A stretch of DNA of 64,000 nucleotides from positions 8,585,504-8,649,503 of the forward strand of contig OY987239.1 of the NCBI GenBank assembly GCA_963920705.1. The letters run 5' to 3'. Every line of letters begins with the position of its first letter. Within the stretch, counting starts at the first letter, position 1. The notes under the pieces were generated by a model that saw only the letters and a program-made list of their open reading frames with translations, made no database searches and had not been told where the DNA came from. Origin of the DNA: Odiellus spinosus (lineage: Eukaryota > Arthropoda > Arachnida > Opiliones > Phalangiidae). The translations under genes were made by a program, and so were the position numbers. Positions 25,128 through 37,630 of the stretch are shown here, one piece after another.

Positions 25128-26914
25128 CTCCAGATCACTGAAAGAACTTCAGGCTTGCTTTAAGCGGCTTGGCTGCACTTTAGCTGATTGGTCGGAGGCT
25201 GTTCATCGATGAGACAAGCTTGCTACATAACGATGTAAAGCTTACGCTCCAATTTAAGTTAAAAATAGGTTCCTATATTATGATTTCCTTGTTAATTTTG
25301 CCTCATTTTACTAAATAGGAATCAATTGAAAATAATTTTCTCACTTAATAATAAAAGCATATCAAGAATATATTTTTTCGTATCTCGTAAAGAATGAACC
25401 TTATCGTACATCATTCATTTGTGATGTATTCATATAGAATGGTTAGATCACTGAATTTTAAACAGAGGACAAAATAGAACGGGAGATCAATTTTTTTGTT
25501 TCAAGTCTTGAACTAATAAGGATACATGTAATGGAAACAAAACGCAAAGTGTCAACCTAATCATTCTTTCTGAGATCATGAAATAAAATAAATCCTTGAA
25601 GACACCAAATAAAGAGGGCACGATGACCTTAAACTGACTCACCAATATAAAGTAAATTACCGACCTGCAGACAATTGTGTCACTAAGATCTAACGCACAC
25701 GTGCACCTGCGGCACACGACTCTCGCTATGCAAAACAATTTTAAAGCCTGCTGAATGGTTACTACAACCGAATTTAGCAATACGTTGATTCTTTCACCTC
25801 TTTTTCAAACAAAATCTTGGAATTTTTTCGAAACCACGGAGTTCCTACTTTGACTCCAACTACTAAGTATAGCAAAGAACTTTTATTTCGAGCCTTCGAG
25901 TTAAAAAACTTCGTTTATTGTTTTTTTATATTCTTAAATTAAATTAATTTGCTTCTAAATGATAATATTAATTTATTTTTAACGTTATTGGTCTGTATTT
26001 TTTCCGTGACCATTACTAATAAGCTCTGCCTGTGTGGTCGCCTGCAATTTCATACCCCGAAATAAATATTGTTCTTATAATTATTATTATATATTGGTGT
26101 TCAGCTTACGGTCATTTTAACTCCCCCAAAAATATAAAATGGCTTGTTCTACTTGTTTTTGTACTTAATTATCTCACTGTAGACCTCAATACATTTGTCG
26201 CGCGTCTTTTAACGTGTCTATAGTGGCAATACTACTATAAAAGTAAGTGGCACAGGCCAAACGGGGAATTTTATGCTTTTTTTTTTGCGTTAGCTTGGGA
26301 TTGAACTTCAATTATTGGTTCACATACGTGTATTCGAGCATTTTAAAGGTTCTAAAATTATCTAAGAGAGAAAGGCAATTGTTCATATCTTCATATTGTG
26401 GATTCAAGTTTCATAGGCCTATATATATATATACGTCGCTGCATGAGATAAATCTTTTAAATCCTTTTCATATTTATAACGATTTCTCGAGAAAAACAAA
26501 TTAAAATACAGATAAATCTCCGTACTTTGGAGATTACTTTTTAAAACCCTTGTGTTGCATTGAAAAATGCAATATTCTTTGCACAATTAAAACAACTATT
26601 ATTTCCCATAAATGGACTCATTTTTTTTTTTAGTATTTTAAATCTTTGGGCCATAAATTTCACGCTAAATTCTTTAGAAACGTTTAAAACCATGACTTAG
26701 GGGAGGATGCAATTAAATAAAATTTTTAATTTATGCTTAAAACAGAGTGCATGAAGTTAAATAGCTAATATTAATTACAAATTACGTAAAAATCTGATCA
26801 AAATTAATGAAATTGTGATTGGAAAATTAAAATCAGCATCTGATCGATGAAATTGTTTTTGATTTTTCGAAAAACTAAATAAATTTAATAATTACACGTT
26901 AACTCTTGTGTAAC
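25128..26914. other. Intergenic, no gene recognised
   Basis: AT-rich with no convincing coding region or bounded repeat. Confidence 0.4.
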
Positions 26915-27277
26915 TAGAGGTGTGCGAGTGCTCGGCTCGATAAGTTTTTTAAAAGCTCGTCAGGGTTCAAGTCCAAAAATCTAGAGTTAGTCAGGTTTCG
27001 AGCTCGATAAAAGTCCTGCGATTTTTCTCTAATTTCATCTTGTATTGCCTTCTTCATCTCTTTAATTTTTTATTCTATAATGCTTGCAAAAATGTTTTTA
27101 GCTCGCTAAACGCTTGAAATAACCAATTATAAGGCTTAATAAAATTATAAAGCATAGAAGTTTGATAAACAAAATCCAGGGCTCGAGCTCGACTCCTGGC
27201 TTGATAAATATTTTTTGGGCTCGAGCTTGACTCCCAGCTTGGCTCGAAGCCTGAAATTTAGGGCTCGCACACCTCTA
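26915..27277. mobile_element. hAT-type MITE with 8-bp target duplication
   Basis: Ends TAGAGGTGTGCGAG and CTCGCACACCTCTA. The 8-bp TGTGTAAC is duplicated exactly on both sides (26907-26914 and 27278-27285). The interior has GGCTCGAGCTCGACTCC words, like 3366-4159. Confidence 0.9.
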
Positions 27278-28708
27278 TGTGTAACGTATAAAATATTAGA
27301 CCAAGACAGCCAAGCGGTGTCTACGTCGAAGAAAAAATACACGCTAAAATACTAGACCAAACCAAGTACCTCCAAATTAAAGGATATAGATCATAATCAA
27401 AGTTAATACGCGCTGAAACTTAAAATACTTCACAGCTTCGATATTTATGATCAGATTTGAACGCAATAGATATAATTTCAAAGCTCTTAATTTGTATAAA
27501 CCCAAATCTGTAATAAAACTTAACATTTAATAAAACCTAACATAATTTCGCCACATTTTTTGACTAGAGTGAGGATTTAGGATAATATTTTATAGTTTTC
27601 AAAGTGCAGTCATTTTTTTTAATTTGTCCCCTATTTTCTTTAAACATGCCGAAACACGCTAAGGCTGTTTTCTTTGGAAAAATGAAGCTGCCATGGTGAT
27701 ATCTACAACTACCAAACTTATTTTTAAACATTAAAGTTTTACGTATAAATATTTATAAATTTGTCTGCGAGCCGAAGTCAAATTCTTGGTATTTTTTTTT
27801 TGTTTCAAAGAGCCGACGATTTTTTATAGCTAGATGGCACCCATGTTTATATCTAATAAATTACGATTTGATAAGGTTTGTTTTTGTTTCCTAACGCTAG
27901 TTTATCGGTAACATAATTTCATAATTATTTAAATTTATCTGCGGCTTTAAAATAGGTTAAAGGGTACGTACGTGTAGCGTCAAAATATACATTGAAGGTA
28001 GTGAAAGATTTGGGAGAGACCTTTCAGAATGTTAATTTTTAATCGTTAGAAATATCTGTAAAATTGGAGCTTCAAAACAATTCTGCGTACGATATTTTTA
28101 CTGAAGAACTTTGTTTCAAAGGACGTAGAATGTTTAGTTAAAATAAATAGCGCAAATAGAGGCACCATTAGATTTTTTAAACTATTTTTGTAGCTGATTA
28201 GAGGTCCCTTAGACCCTAGTAAAGTCAATTTTGGAAGGATTTTGGAGTCCCTCTAGCTTACCCCAAACAATATTACTCCAAGAAATATTTAAAGTTAAAA
28301 TAATATAACTTTATCGCAACTTTTGTTTAAAATCATTAAGTGGGCCTTCTCAAATTGAAAAAATTCGCAAGGTTGTTCTTACATACTCGTGACGTTGGTG
28401 GTTAATTTCTTAGTGCGTCGTTTATGAAAAAAATAGAAATAATATCTAGAAAACAATTTTTCTATTCCATTTCTAATTAGTTTTGAAAAAAGCAAAGGTC
28501 TCTCGAATTTAATTCCAAATCTATCATTACCCAAAACTTATTTTCGCAATACCCTTTGAATTATTTTCTCATTTCCAATGGAAATAATAATTAATATATA
28601 TTTTTGATGACTATCCCATTTTCAGTTTCCCCCCAAAAAACACTATTAAATGTTATATTTAATGGTGAGAAATATTCTGCGGTATACTTAATTTCAATTC
28701 GCTTTGTT
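27278..28708. other. Downstream of Rab3, no gene recognised
   Basis: AT-rich; part of it may be Rab3 3' UTR, but I cannot fix a polyadenylation site. Confidence 0.4.
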
Positions 28709-31700
28709 TTAGCACTGGCAACCGCCGTTGGGTGGCGCTGGATTTTCCGTCAGGCGAGTGCCTTTGGAAGCGCTAACGAGGGTCGGGTCAGAGTCTAAGC
28801 TTTCGGACATTTTGTCGCAAATGATGTCGACGAGTCGTTCGAATACCGCTTTGACGTTGACGTTTTCTTTGGCGGATGTTTCGAAAAACTCGAGACCTAG
28901 TTGATCGGCCAGTTGTTTGCCTCGTTCCGTAGAGACGACGCGTTCATCCTCCATGTCGCACTTATTGCCCACCAGGATCACCTGGGCATTGTCCCACGAG
29001 TACGTCTTGATCTGAGTAACCCTGAAACATTTGTTAAAACAATTTTACACCCTCGTTTTTTCAAGGGCATCTTAAAGCCATACAAGACTAAGAAGTTATT
29101 TGTTAACTGATTTGGATATGATAGGGTAGAAGTTACACTGGGAATACTTATTTTTATTTACCCATACCCCTATATAGAATGTTACTTTGTATTATTAGCT
29201 GTAATGTTTAAACCATCAACCATCACAGTACGCGTGTTAAAGGTTATCCATAAATCAGTCTATCCAGAATTATGTTCTGTCTAAAATTGTGAAGTAATGC
29301 ATCGAATCTTCTTTACATGGGTTTCAATGAGAAATATCCTAATAATTGAAGATTCCTAATTTTTGATGTAACTACTTCTGGTTAAATCTAATCATATGAC
29401 GTCATTCCTCACTATTTACAGTACGCGTGTTAAAAGTTATCCATAAATCAGTCTATCCAGAATTATGTTCTGTCCAAGATTGTGCAGGTATGCATCGAAT
29501 CTTCTTTACATGGGTTTCAATGAGAAATATCCTAATAATGGAAGATTCATAATTTTTGATGTAACTACTTCTGGTTAAAACTAATCAGATGACGTCATTC
29601 TTCACTATTTACAGTACACATGTTAAAAGTTATCCATAAATCGGTCTATCCAGAACTATGTTCTGTCCAAAATTGTGAAGGCATGCGTCGAATCTTCTTT
29701 ACATGGGTTTCAATGAGAAATATCCTAATAATTGAAAATTCCTAATTTTTGATCTAACTACTTCTGTTTAAAACTAATCATATGACGTCATTCCTCACTA
29801 TTTACAGTACGCATGTTAAAAGTTATCCATAAATCAGTCTATCCAGAACTAGGTTCTGTCCAAAATTGTGAAGGCATGCATCGAATCTTCTTTACATGGG
29901 TTTCAATGAGAAATATCCTAATTGAAGATTCCTAATTTTTGATGTAACTACTTCTGGTTAAAACTAATCATATGACGTCATTCCTCACTATTTACAGCAT
30001 GCGTGTTAAAACTTATCCATAAATAAGTCTATCCAGAATTATGTTCTGTCCAAGATTGTGAAGGCATGCATCGAATCTTCTTTACATGGGTTTCAATGAG
30101 AAATATCCTAATAATTGAAGATTCTTAATTTTTGATGTAACTACTTCTGGTTAAAACTAATCATATGACATCATTCCTCACTATTTATAGAACGCGTGTT
30201 AAAAGTTATCAGTCTATCCAGAATTACGTTCTGTCCAAAATTGTGAAGGCATGCATCGAATCTTCTTTACATTGGTTTCAATGAGAAATATCCTCATAAT
30301 TGAAGATTCCTTTTCATAGGATAACTTCAGAATTATAGGTAATTATAGGTAATATAAGTGGTCTGGGAGCCCTGCTACATCTTCAATAAAGATATTGAAA
30401 AGCCTCTGGAAGGCAATTTGAGAAACTCATTCTATCTTGTACCTCGATGTGAAAATGTAGATTCCGAAAAACAAACCATTAACACTCTACCATCAGTTTT
30501 CACTGTTTGTTTAAGAACTAAAAATCACTAATTTTTGCTCTGCATATTTCCTAGAATAGCGTCAACTCTTGGGCTAATAAAACCATCTGTTCAACCTGAT
30601 CTAAGTCAGTTGAAAGATTAATCCATCCAATGATAAAACAAGGCAACACATTTCAAAAAATTCAATTATAAAATTGTCTTAGCTGAACAAGAAGTAAAAT
30701 TAGTTTTTATAAAGTTTGCGACTTACCAATCTTGCACACTGTTGAAGGACTCTTCATTTGTGACATCGTACATTAGAATAAAACCCATGGCACCTCTGTA
30801 ATACGCTGTAGTAATCGTGCGGTATCTTTCTTGGCCAGCCGTGTCCTGTGTCATTCAAATTAAAATATAAACTAAATTTCGTTGAGGTTTTGTGGACATT
30901 TAGCAGAAAGTGTAAGGAATTTTGAAACCAAATCTTCGTATTTGTACGGGGTTAAAGAAAACGTCGGGTTTGGGGTTAAGTTATCCCCACAAAACGTGTT
31001 GACGTAAAAATACGGGGAATTTTTATTTGAAAAATTCCGAAAATGGCGATTATAAAATGTATTTTTACTGTTTATGATTTACGCACATACAGAGTGGTTC
31101 AGATGAAAAAATCTCAATAGCTTCTATGGAAGGTTAAAATTAACACTGAGCTCGTGATAATCAAATTCATTTTTTCAAAACTCTCGTGCTGGAGTTTGAA
31201 GAACACACGCGGAGACACACGTAGAAATTTTATCCGACAATAGAAGCTATTGAGATTTTTCATCTGAACCACCATGTATATTTCGAATACTTTTCAATGA
31301 TATTTCCGAAAAGGCTACTCAATTTCCATTTGGAGTTAATAAAAAATATACGAGAGCCTCACTATAATCTTTTTATCTTTCTTTAGCATATTCTCTTGTG
31401 AGAATTAAGGGGACGAAGCTTTCAACACTGCTGGAAGAGTTAAATTTATAGTGTCGCCATCTATCCCACGAAAAACCAAACCTTCCAGCAGGACCCGCGT
31501 TACAGTTAATTATTTTCGATTTTGCATATTTCGTGAAATTTAGTGCGTAATAATTTGAAATTTACAAATAGGTGTTGGTATTTTTCAAATTTTTGGTCAA
31601 TACTTGCTATCATATGAGCTTACTTAGGGAGCTCATAGCTTTACAAGCTGATTGGGAAAGCTGATTTCATTGGTTATTCTATGGAAGCACATTGAAATGA

Positions 31701-32071
31701 AAACTAAAAGTACAGCTTTGGGATTTTTTTTCAATTTGTCCTGAAATTCTCGAGCTTGGCACGAGACCAATCTGACAAAGCCTGAATCATGATGCCTACT
31801 TTAATTATGATGGGAGACGAAATAGATCGTTTGCTTTGACGCTTACCCATATTTGTAGTTTGACTCTCTTGTCTTGCCTAAAGACGGTTTTGACTTTGAA
31901 ATCAATTCCGACGGTGCTGACAAAGGCCGAGGTGAATGAGTCGTCCGCGTACCGGAACAAAAAGGATGTCTTGCCTACACTGCTGTTACCAATGATCAAG
32001 ATCTTGAACATGTAATCGAAGTTCTGATCTGCCGCATCTTTTTGCCATTTTTGATCTTGGCCAGCTGCCAT
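28709..32071 (-). CDS. Rab3: Rab3 small GTPase, three coding exons, 218 aa
   Basis: A vesicle-associated GTPase that controls regulated exocytosis, chiefly synaptic vesicles at the active zone. Exons in coding order 32071-31847, 30845-30727, 29021-28709; 657 nt in phase. All G motifs are present: GNSSVGKTS (28-36), switch I threonine in [23 protein letters not shown] (76-85), NKCD (134-137) and ETSAKE (162-167). [20 protein letters not shown] and [19 protein letters not shown] are Rab3 signatures. The C-terminus CQC (216-218) is the usual double geranylgeranylation site. AG stands just before GAAATATGG at 32077, so an upstream non-coding exon is likely. Length matches Drosophila Rab3 (220 aa). 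Confidence 0.96.
29215..30312. repeat. 192-bp tandem repeat in Rab3 intron, six units
   Basis: Six units share ACGCGTGTTAAAAGTTATCC, AGTCTATCCAGAATTATG and CTTCTTTACATGGGTTTCAA, starting near 29226, 29421, 29612, 29805, 29995 and 30187. Divergence is a few per cent, with small deletions in units 4 and 6. A remnant of the CAGGGCTCCC MITE follows at 30330-30377. Confidence 0.92.
31088..31278. mobile_element. mariner-like MITE in Rab3 intron
   Basis: Inverted repeats of about 40 bp (TACAGAGTGGTTCAGATG at the left, CATCTGAACCACCATGTA at the right, with AATCTCAATAGCTTCTAT inside). TA follows the right end; the left flank is CA. Confidence 0.8.
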
Positions 32072-32079
32072 ATTTCCTA

Positions 32080-32964
32080 ATTAATAAATTTTAAGGAAAA
32101 AAGTCTAGACATCAATTTTACAAGCGTAACTTTAAAACTAGGTTCGTTTCAAAATATTTTGGTGTAAAAATCTTGGCACGTTTTCTACGACTAAAAAGAC
32201 TTGTTCAGATCACCAATTTTATTCTAATCTTCCACTCTTTGCTGAGCATCTCTGATTTTCTAGCTTTTCCTGAGTCTGAAAAGCAACCAGCTCACACGGA
32301 TAAAATTTTTCTATTTTACCTCAGATCTTGGAAAAACGAGGAAAGCTAGAGGTTGTTATATTTTATTTTTTTCTGTATTTGCTCAGCACAACTAATCGCC
32401 AAGCCAGATCAGCGATGATAATCATAGCCCTTGGGCCAATAGTGTCGTCATAAAATAATTGACCAATTAAATAACTAGTGCAGCCCCCACTAAAAAATTC
32501 CAGCCCCCTTGTTCCCTCGCAGTTAACCTACTGCTAGAGGCAGCTCAACGTGATTACATAGCACATTTTTTATGGTGTCTGAGTAAAACTTTATGTATAT
32601 GTGTTCAATAAATAGACATAGCCCCCAGGCTTAGCAAGTTTTTGGCATGGGTGGTAAAATGGGGTGACAAAAACTAGTTATTGCAGCGATTTCTTTCCAC
32701 CAGCTAAACTAAAGCTTGAAAAGAAAAGGTCTAGTAATTTTTTCAAAGGTTCCTTTAAAGAGGATAGAAAGGATGCTTGAAGAGACAAATACGTATAGCT
32801 ATAGTGAGGCCACTCTTAATTAGTGGTTTTCGCAACTTTTTGGTGGAACTTTTTTGTAACCCTGCTAGCACCTACATAAGTCTAAAGCATGTGGGTGGGA
32901 TATGGAACCACCTTCCCGGAGTAGGCCTCTATCAGTAGACCAGTTTCTTTATCTGGCCTACTAC
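32080..32964. other. Upstream of Rab3, no second gene recognised
   Basis: It probably holds the Rab3 promoter and non-coding exon, but no TATA or start site can be fixed by eye. AGCTTTTCCT at 32261 and AGGAAAGCTAG at 32339 form a loose hairpin. Confidence 0.35.
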
Positions 32965-33690
32965 CAAGAATAGATCTATTCCTCAGAAGAATAATAAACA
33001 GCTTTAGCTTTGTATGCATGCTAGTTACATTCAGGCCTTAAGCCCCGACTCCTGTCACATGCGCAGGAAGTCGCTTTATACGTAAAGGACAGGCGCAGAG
33101 GAAATCTCAGACTGTGGGGGAATTTTCGGGCCTGTGATAGGGTGCAAATCATAATGTATATTACCAGAGGTATATAATAACCCCCTTCGGGGGGGAAGTA
33201 TGAAAGGTAGGCAAAATCGACGAACAAGTGCCCGGCGTAAATCGCGGCAGATCGCCACACCGCTTTACTCCCAAAAAATAGTTACACCATTTTGAACCTC
33301 ACTAAATTTTCCCTACGCACACTTCCGGAACTTGCGAGCTGAAGTCAACCTTCGACTCCAATTTAACAGACAGCCTGAATCCTGAGACAGGAAGTTCTAA
33401 ACACAAATCGAGCCGTCTTGTTTATACGAAGACCATTTACTAGAGTAGCGACATTGAGAAGTCCAGCGTGAGCTAGTGGCCTAGATAGTCTGCAGCGGGC
33501 TCTTGTTGTTCGTGATTTTTAGCATTGGTAGTATAGGGGCTTTCATACTTCCCCTCGAAGGGGGTTATTATATACCTCTGGTATTACTTCATAGCTAAAA
33601 AGCTCCTCCCATTAGTGACCAGCATTATACTGGAACTATAGAGTACAGTTCATTATTCATGTGTTGATTATTGCTACTACTAGCATAAAA
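32965..33690. mobile_element. MITE family Z, copy 2, split by another MITE
   Basis: It is in the opposite direction to 24802-25127. It starts CCAAGAATAGATCTATTCC and keeps GGCCTTAAGCCCCGACTCC, AGGAAGTCGC, AAGCTCCTCCCATTAGTGAC and CATTATTCATGTGTTGATTA. The right end is less certain. The 33164-33581 element sits inside it. Confidence 0.7.
33164..33581. mobile_element. Nested MITE with TATTA duplication
   Basis: Inverted repeats of about 45 bp: CCAGAGGTATATAATAACCC then a C/G-rich step, with the complement ending ACCTCTGG. TATTA is duplicated exactly (33159-33163 and 33582-33586). Comparison with copy 1 of family Z, which reads GTATATTACATC without a break, confirms the insertion point. Confidence 0.9.
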
Positions 33691-34934
33691 GGCTAGCAGA
33701 TCTGCTTAGTTAACATAAAGATAGGACAACATTTCTATAGACTAAAAGATTTCTCTTTTAACATCCACATACATACAAGAAAGATTTTTTTAACCCCAAC
33801 TTCAACTGTATAAATTCCATGACCCACAGGTGTGCGAGTCTTTTACAATGAAAGAAGATAAGGATAAACAAAAAAAGTTTAGAATTTGATGTTTTTTCAC
33901 GAGACTAAGGTAGCGTAGTTATCTGGCGTAATTAATACAATATCTACAGCGCAAATAGGTACTTGGTTCTTTCTAATTGATCTTCTTATTTAAAGACCAG
34001 ATAAATCCATGCCTTAACTGGGTTGGAAAATTTTGTTTGTATTTAATTGTTAAATTACAATTTGGTCTCGCTTAACCCTACTTTTCCCTACACACTATTT
34101 GAATTTCCAAGAACATTCATTATACTCGGAAATTTTTTGGAATATGCTGCACACTCCGCAAAGGTACTAAATAGAACATACAAATAGTAATATGGTAAAA
34201 GGTAGCGTACCAAAAATATCAAAAATGTGTATCTCAAAAGATTCGGAATGTAGGGCAAATGAGCGTATTGTAAATACTAGGGCTTCAATTTCTTATAACC
34301 CATGAAATAGCTTTCGAGTTATTGTAATTTTTAATATAACAGTATATCTATGTAGTTTACAAAAGATATAATATTATGAAATTCTTCATAACTTTCTAAG
34401 TTTAGGCCCTCTTAACCCCAACTTCTCTTTCTCAAGATTCCTGACTCCCTATTCCAAAAGCAAAAGGTTAACCCTCGGCTTCTTAAAATTTGTGTTTACG
34501 AAGTTCCCCTTGGTTTAAATGAAACCAGACAATATATAATCGAAATCTTGAGAAATTTACGCACTTAAGAATTACATTAAATTAATAAAAGATAAGGAAA
34601 ATACCGCAAATGAGGTTAAAACAGCTTTACCTTAATTTCCTATAAAAATACACTTGACAGGTCGATAATCGTAGAATTTTCAGTGAACCCTGATAAGCTT
34701 AGCTAGAAAGCCAAGTTTCAGGCGCAGGCCGACAACGGGTGAGCAACGTGTGGGTGGTTGGGTCACTATGGAGTGTTAAGCATTGGAGTAGAAAATGAAA
34801 CACTACGGTGCGTTCAAGGGATATGACCGGCAGAGCATCGACAATACCCTTAAATTCCGCCCCGTCGCCATAGTGACAGAGACTCTTTCTCTCAGTTGAA
34901 TGCAGGGAGGGAAATAAGAAATTTTTCTTATTGG
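33691..34934. other. Intergenic, no gene recognised
   Basis: AT-rich. A minus-strand open frame at 34699-34938 has no recognisable motif. Confidence 0.4.
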
Positions 34935-35125
34935 ACAAATGTCCAGTAACCCCCCCTTAAAAATTCAAAAGTTATCGGACATTTAACAAAATTACCGGAC
35001 AATGCTACATTTCCTGTACTGAAAAGGTACTTTTTTTTTATCGGACATTTGTCCAGTGACCCCCTCTTAAAAATAAAAAGTTATCGGACATTTGGAAAAT
35101 TTATCGGACAAATGACCAGTGACTT
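34935..35125. repeat. TTATCGGACA short repeats
   Basis: Repeated words TTATCGGACATTTG and GGACAAATGTCCAGT, partly self-complementary (GGACAAATGTCC), in about four loose units. An open frame reads through to 35405 (VECLDSEVQQILADD and onwards), but I recognise no family in it. Confidence 0.6.
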
Positions 35126-35523
35126 GTGCTTATTTCCGTCCCTGGTTGAATGTTTGGACTCGGAGGTTCAACAGATTTTAGCAGACGACAAAATAGCATT
35201 GAAAATAAGTAGTGGACTGGTCACTGGTTATCATAGATATATGAAAAATGAACTAGATCCACAATCATTTTTAACGTCGATGTACAATATAGAAGCCTAT
35301 TTTCAATTTTCACTGCCTTTGACTGTACAAATTTCAAGCGCCACTGTCCTCCTCTGGCGCGTGAAAAGTAAAACATCTCTTAAGGATTATTCAGTTTTGT
35401 ATTAGAAATGAACATTAAATTTTAATATTAATTCTCAATTTCATTCTTCAACCCAGTAGATTAAATTAAAAAAAAAAATGCTGGCAGACTCACTTTTACT
35501 AAAGTGCAGGTGACGAGGACCGA

Positions 35524-35615
35524 GATAAAGGGTGGGTGAAAAAATTAAAAGTGGAAAAATGAAAAGTGGAAAAATGAAAAGTGGAAAAATGAAAAGTGAC
35601 AAAATGAAAAGCGAA
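35524..35615. repeat. 14-bp minisatellite GTGGAAAAATGAAA
   Basis: About five units of GTGGAAAAATGAAA, the last two altered to GTGACAAAATGAAA and GCGAAAAA. Confidence 0.8.
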
Positions 35616-35833
35616 AAATTGTCATTGGTTTCAAGTGTCATTGGTGTAGCTATTCCTATGGGCTTGGCAATCTTGTTTAACTTTATTACTATGTTCATTT
35701 TTTTAAACGAAATACAGGAATAGCCACGCGTAATCTTTCTCAATTCGACATACTTTTTAACGGCAATACTAAAAAAGTTACGTGTCTTGTGTTTGCTCTC
35801 ACCAAAACAAGTTTTATAAAACACTATCTCGGT

Positions 35834-36133
35834 ACTATAGTCAAGAAGGATCAGACAAGGAGAGGAAAAGTGGGGCTGCGTTGAGTTGGAGAGAGAGAAG
35901 AGCCAACCTCCCACTCGGGTGGAAAGGGGGGATTTGAAATTCTCGAGGTAAACTGCCGTCGGCTACTAAGCGTCTCATAAAAGATCCGTTTTACCCACGT
36001 GACAAATATTTACCACGAAGCGTCTCTACCCCCGACTGCCCCCCGTTCTCCCAGAGTGGGAGTTTAAGCCGACGCAGTAGGAACCGCGCCGTTCCCACTT
36101 TTCCTCTCCTTGTCTGATCCTTCTTGCTATAGT
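35834..36133. mobile_element. MITE, 300 bp, 40-bp inverted ends
   Basis: ACTATAGTCAAGAAGGATCA at the left and TGATCCTTCTTGCTATAGT at the right, continuing inwards as GACAAGGAGAGGAAAAGTGG and its complement. Target duplication unclear. Confidence 0.8.
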
Positions 36134-36603
36134 GAGGGTGAAAAGGAAAATTAAGTTATTTTTAACGATACTTCTAACCGGATTCAACTATAAAATTCTG
36201 TCCATTGACGGATTTTCAATTTTATTTCTGGCTCTTTAGAGGTTTGACCTGATCGAAGGAAAAAACGTGTTTTAAGGGTGCGAAGCAATCTGTTTTTTTT
36301 TTTTTTTTTAATAATATGATTCTCTTGGATTTATGTATATGTTTGGTGTAATAATACAAAACAAAAGATTACGCTTCTGTTTGTTGCGTACATTTTGATA
36401 AATATATTATGGTCGCTGACAAAACTGTGGAAATAACAAACACATACAGAAATTAATATAACTAGCAGTTGTCATATCAATTACAAGCAGGTGCTATTTA
36501 TTGTGTAGAAAAAATTCCATATAAATTAGGTTACAAACCACCCACTATATCTTACGTGTCCATAGTTACTCAAGCTACGGTGTCTAAATCGGCTAGGAAA
36601 AAA
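36134..36603. other. Upstream of the prepropeptide gene
   Basis: AT-rich with a T run at 36293-36309. It should contain the promoter of the gene that starts at 36604; no core element can be named with confidence. Confidence 0.35.
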
Positions 36604-37630
36604 ATGCAGACTAAAATATATTTTTCACTATTCGTTCTTCTTGGTTTTTGCCTTATGTTGGAATTTACAACAGCCAGAAATGGTAAATATTCTTGCTGGT
36701 TTAGTGTACATTTTAGTCTAGAGCTCGGAATTGGTATAATTTTATTAATTGGATAAAATCTACTAAATTCTGACGAATATTATCTGTTTGATTAAAAATA
36801 GACTATTTTTCATTCGAGTTAACTTATTCGAAGATAAAGTAAAAAATCTAATCCATATCCGTTTTTATCCAAAAATGGCCTTATCTTAGAATATTATCCG
36901 CGTTATACGTTCGGATAAAAAACATTCAAAATTTATTTTCGTGACAAATAAGGAATAAAAAGATGATTTAAAATCTTAGTTTCGTCGTTTTATTTATATT
37001 CTTCGAATTAAAAGTCAATTTGAAATATCTTTCTTATATTTTAGACTAATTCAGGAAACGCGAATGTTTCTTATCCATCGTTATACGTTTGAAAACGAGT
37101 AATTTGTAGGTAGATAAAGCGGCAAACGCTTATCTTCGGGTAAACCTTTTAACAATTATACGAATATAGAAATTTCAATGTTTTAGTTACAAACAATATA
37201 TCCGAAAATAAAATATCTGAAAATATACGAATAACAGAAGATAATGGATCGATCCGATTCCGAGCTCTATTTTAGTCGAAATGAAAAAGGATGATTAAAA
37301 CATTCGATTGGAAACTATAACGGATTTAAAATCAAAACTCAGAACTACTGCTTTTTAGCCATGAGCTTTTGATGTTTCATTTAATTTATCATAGTTAGAT
37401 CGAGCGATAAAGCGTCGGAAATTCTTCGCAGTTTGTCTCGGTCCAAAAGAGGTTTACTAAATCTTGGTTGGAAATCACTCCTACCCGGTTCAGCTCCAGG
37501 TTGCACCGACGCTCAAGTATCTATTTGTCGTTGCAGTTGCTATTTTGCCGAAGATTACTGTGAGAATTCTTACAATGCAGATACCCAAAATGCGTGTTAT
37601 TACTTTTATGATTCAGGCTGCTGTTATTAA
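36604..37630 (+). CDS. Small secreted cysteine-rich prepropeptide, two exons, 104 aa
   Basis: Exons 36604-36682 and 37395-37630 (315 nt, GT/AG borders, phase 1 intron). Residues 1-24 are a strong signal peptide (MQTKIYFSLFVLLGFCLMLE then FTTA). A short polar propeptide ends in SRSKR (41-45), a classic dibasic site for prohormone convertase or furin. The predicted mature chain starts GLLNLGWKSLLPG and holds eight cysteines at 63, 71, 73, 75, 82, 94, 102 and 103, with the close pattern CRCSC and a C-terminal SGCCY. It is acidic and tyrosine-rich near the end. I do not recognise the family; a hormone-like or defence peptide is possible, and no function is claimed. The intron carries a complete MITE (36721-37267), so intron size is mostly element. 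Confidence 0.72.
36721..37267. mobile_element. GAGCTCGG MITE, complete copy, 547 bp
   Basis: Reference copy of the commonest MITE here. Ends GAGCTCGGAATTGGTATAAT and GATCCGATTCCGAGCTC, with TA on both sides (36719-36720 and 37268-37269), as in Tc1/mariner elements. The interior has TTATCCGCGTTATACGTTCGG. Other copies: 5722, 8348, 45077, 46900, 49092, 53046, 59657. Confidence 0.9.

Noticed and set aside
28604-28798. Plus-strand frame over the Rab3 last exon
   Set aside because: Antisense shadow of Rab3.
35049-35405. 118-codon plus-strand frame (VECLDSEVQQILADDKI)
   Set aside because: It looks protein-like in part, but begins in a short repeat, has no recognised domain and no splice partners; left as unrecognised sequence.
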